A stretch of 5,489 nt of DNA from an uncultured Coriobacteriaceae bacterium (GTDB taxonomy: Bacteria > Actinomycetota > Coriobacteriia > Coriobacteriales > Atopobiaceae): assembly GCA_902772085.1 (NCBI GenBank), contig CACXZL010000153.1, positions 1 through 5,489 of the forward strand. The letters run 5' to 3'. Under the pieces are notes generated by a model. That model did no database searches, was not told the origin of the DNA, and saw only the letters and a program-made list of their open reading frames with translations. The translations under genes were made by a program, and so were the position numbers. Positions 5,371 to 5,489 of this stretch are shown in pieces. Every line of letters starts with the position of its first letter. The first letter of the stretch is position 1.

Positions 5371-5396
5371 CTATAGGTATCGTTATCCTACCATAG
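5371..5396. promoter_or_regulatory. Inverted repeat just upstream of the phosphatase ribosome binding site
   Basis: On the minus strand CTATGGTA, 9 bases, TACC, a bulged T, then ATAG forms an imperfect dyad ending about 9 bases before AAAGGAG. It is AT-rich within GC-rich surroundings and contains -10-like words (TAGGAT, TATAGC) without a clear -35 box. It may be an operator or part of the promoter; phosphate or sugar control is conceivable but I do not recognise the site. Confidence 0.35.
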
Positions 5397-5489
5397 CCGC
5401 AACTGCCGACGAGGACGTGACGGGAGGTGGTGTGACAGGGGGACGGAGGCAATGATACGTAGTTAGTGGGCGGAAATCGCCATCGCGAG

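Noticed and set aside
1..5489. Defence system, prophage, integron or transposon
   Set aside because: No integrase, transposase, terminal inverted repeats, CRISPR repeats or toxin-antitoxin pair is visible; the HEXXH protein has no helix-turn-helix partner as ImmA/IrrE systems do.

Overview
The window looks like chromosome from a moderately GC-rich Gram-positive actinobacterium, most likely a member of the Coriobacteriia (Olsenella/Atopobium/Collinsella-like). That placement is inferred from the codon choice, the purine-rich ribosome binding sites, a lipoprotein-type signal peptide, and a coiled-coil gene placed directly before a signal peptidase gene. I made no database comparison. I see no mobile element, CRISPR array, tRNA or rRNA gene.

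Left arm (1 to about 1034, minus strand): a two-gene unit. A small coiled-coil protein of unknown function is followed, two bases after its stop, by a type I signal peptidase that runs off the left edge. The peptidase has its Ser/Lys dyad, one membrane anchor and an unusually long acidic N-terminus carrying an 11-residue duplication. A possible promoter and two inverted repeats lie just upstream. The start codon of the first gene is unclear because its best Shine-Dalgarno serves an ATG in the wrong frame.

Middle-left (1019-1435): a 417-base stretch without a confident gene but with structure. It holds a textbook intrinsic terminator pointing leftward with no gene feeding it, a possible leftward promoter about 140 bases upstream of that, a second complex stem, and on the plus strand a strong ribosome binding site with an ATG at 1241 in frame with the next gene.

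Middle (1436-2320, plus): a predicted cytoplasmic zinc metalloprotease-like protein with HEXXH and EXXXD motifs and no assigned function, preceded by a run of eight G at its ribosome binding site. An intergenic region with an AT-rich probable promoter leads to a 12-helix major facilitator transporter (2567-3760, plus).

Right arm (3905-5353, minus): a cell-surface lipoprotein of the histidine acid phosphatase family that closely matches my recollection of E. coli glucose-1-phosphatase (Agp). It converges with the transporter gene on a strong bidirectional terminator at 3801-3845.

The genes do not form one pathway. Signal peptidase and the surface phosphatase both concern the cell envelope, but lipoproteins are normally processed by signal peptidase II, so no direct link follows. 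The parts that look least explained are the 1019-1435 region and the metalloprotease-like protein.
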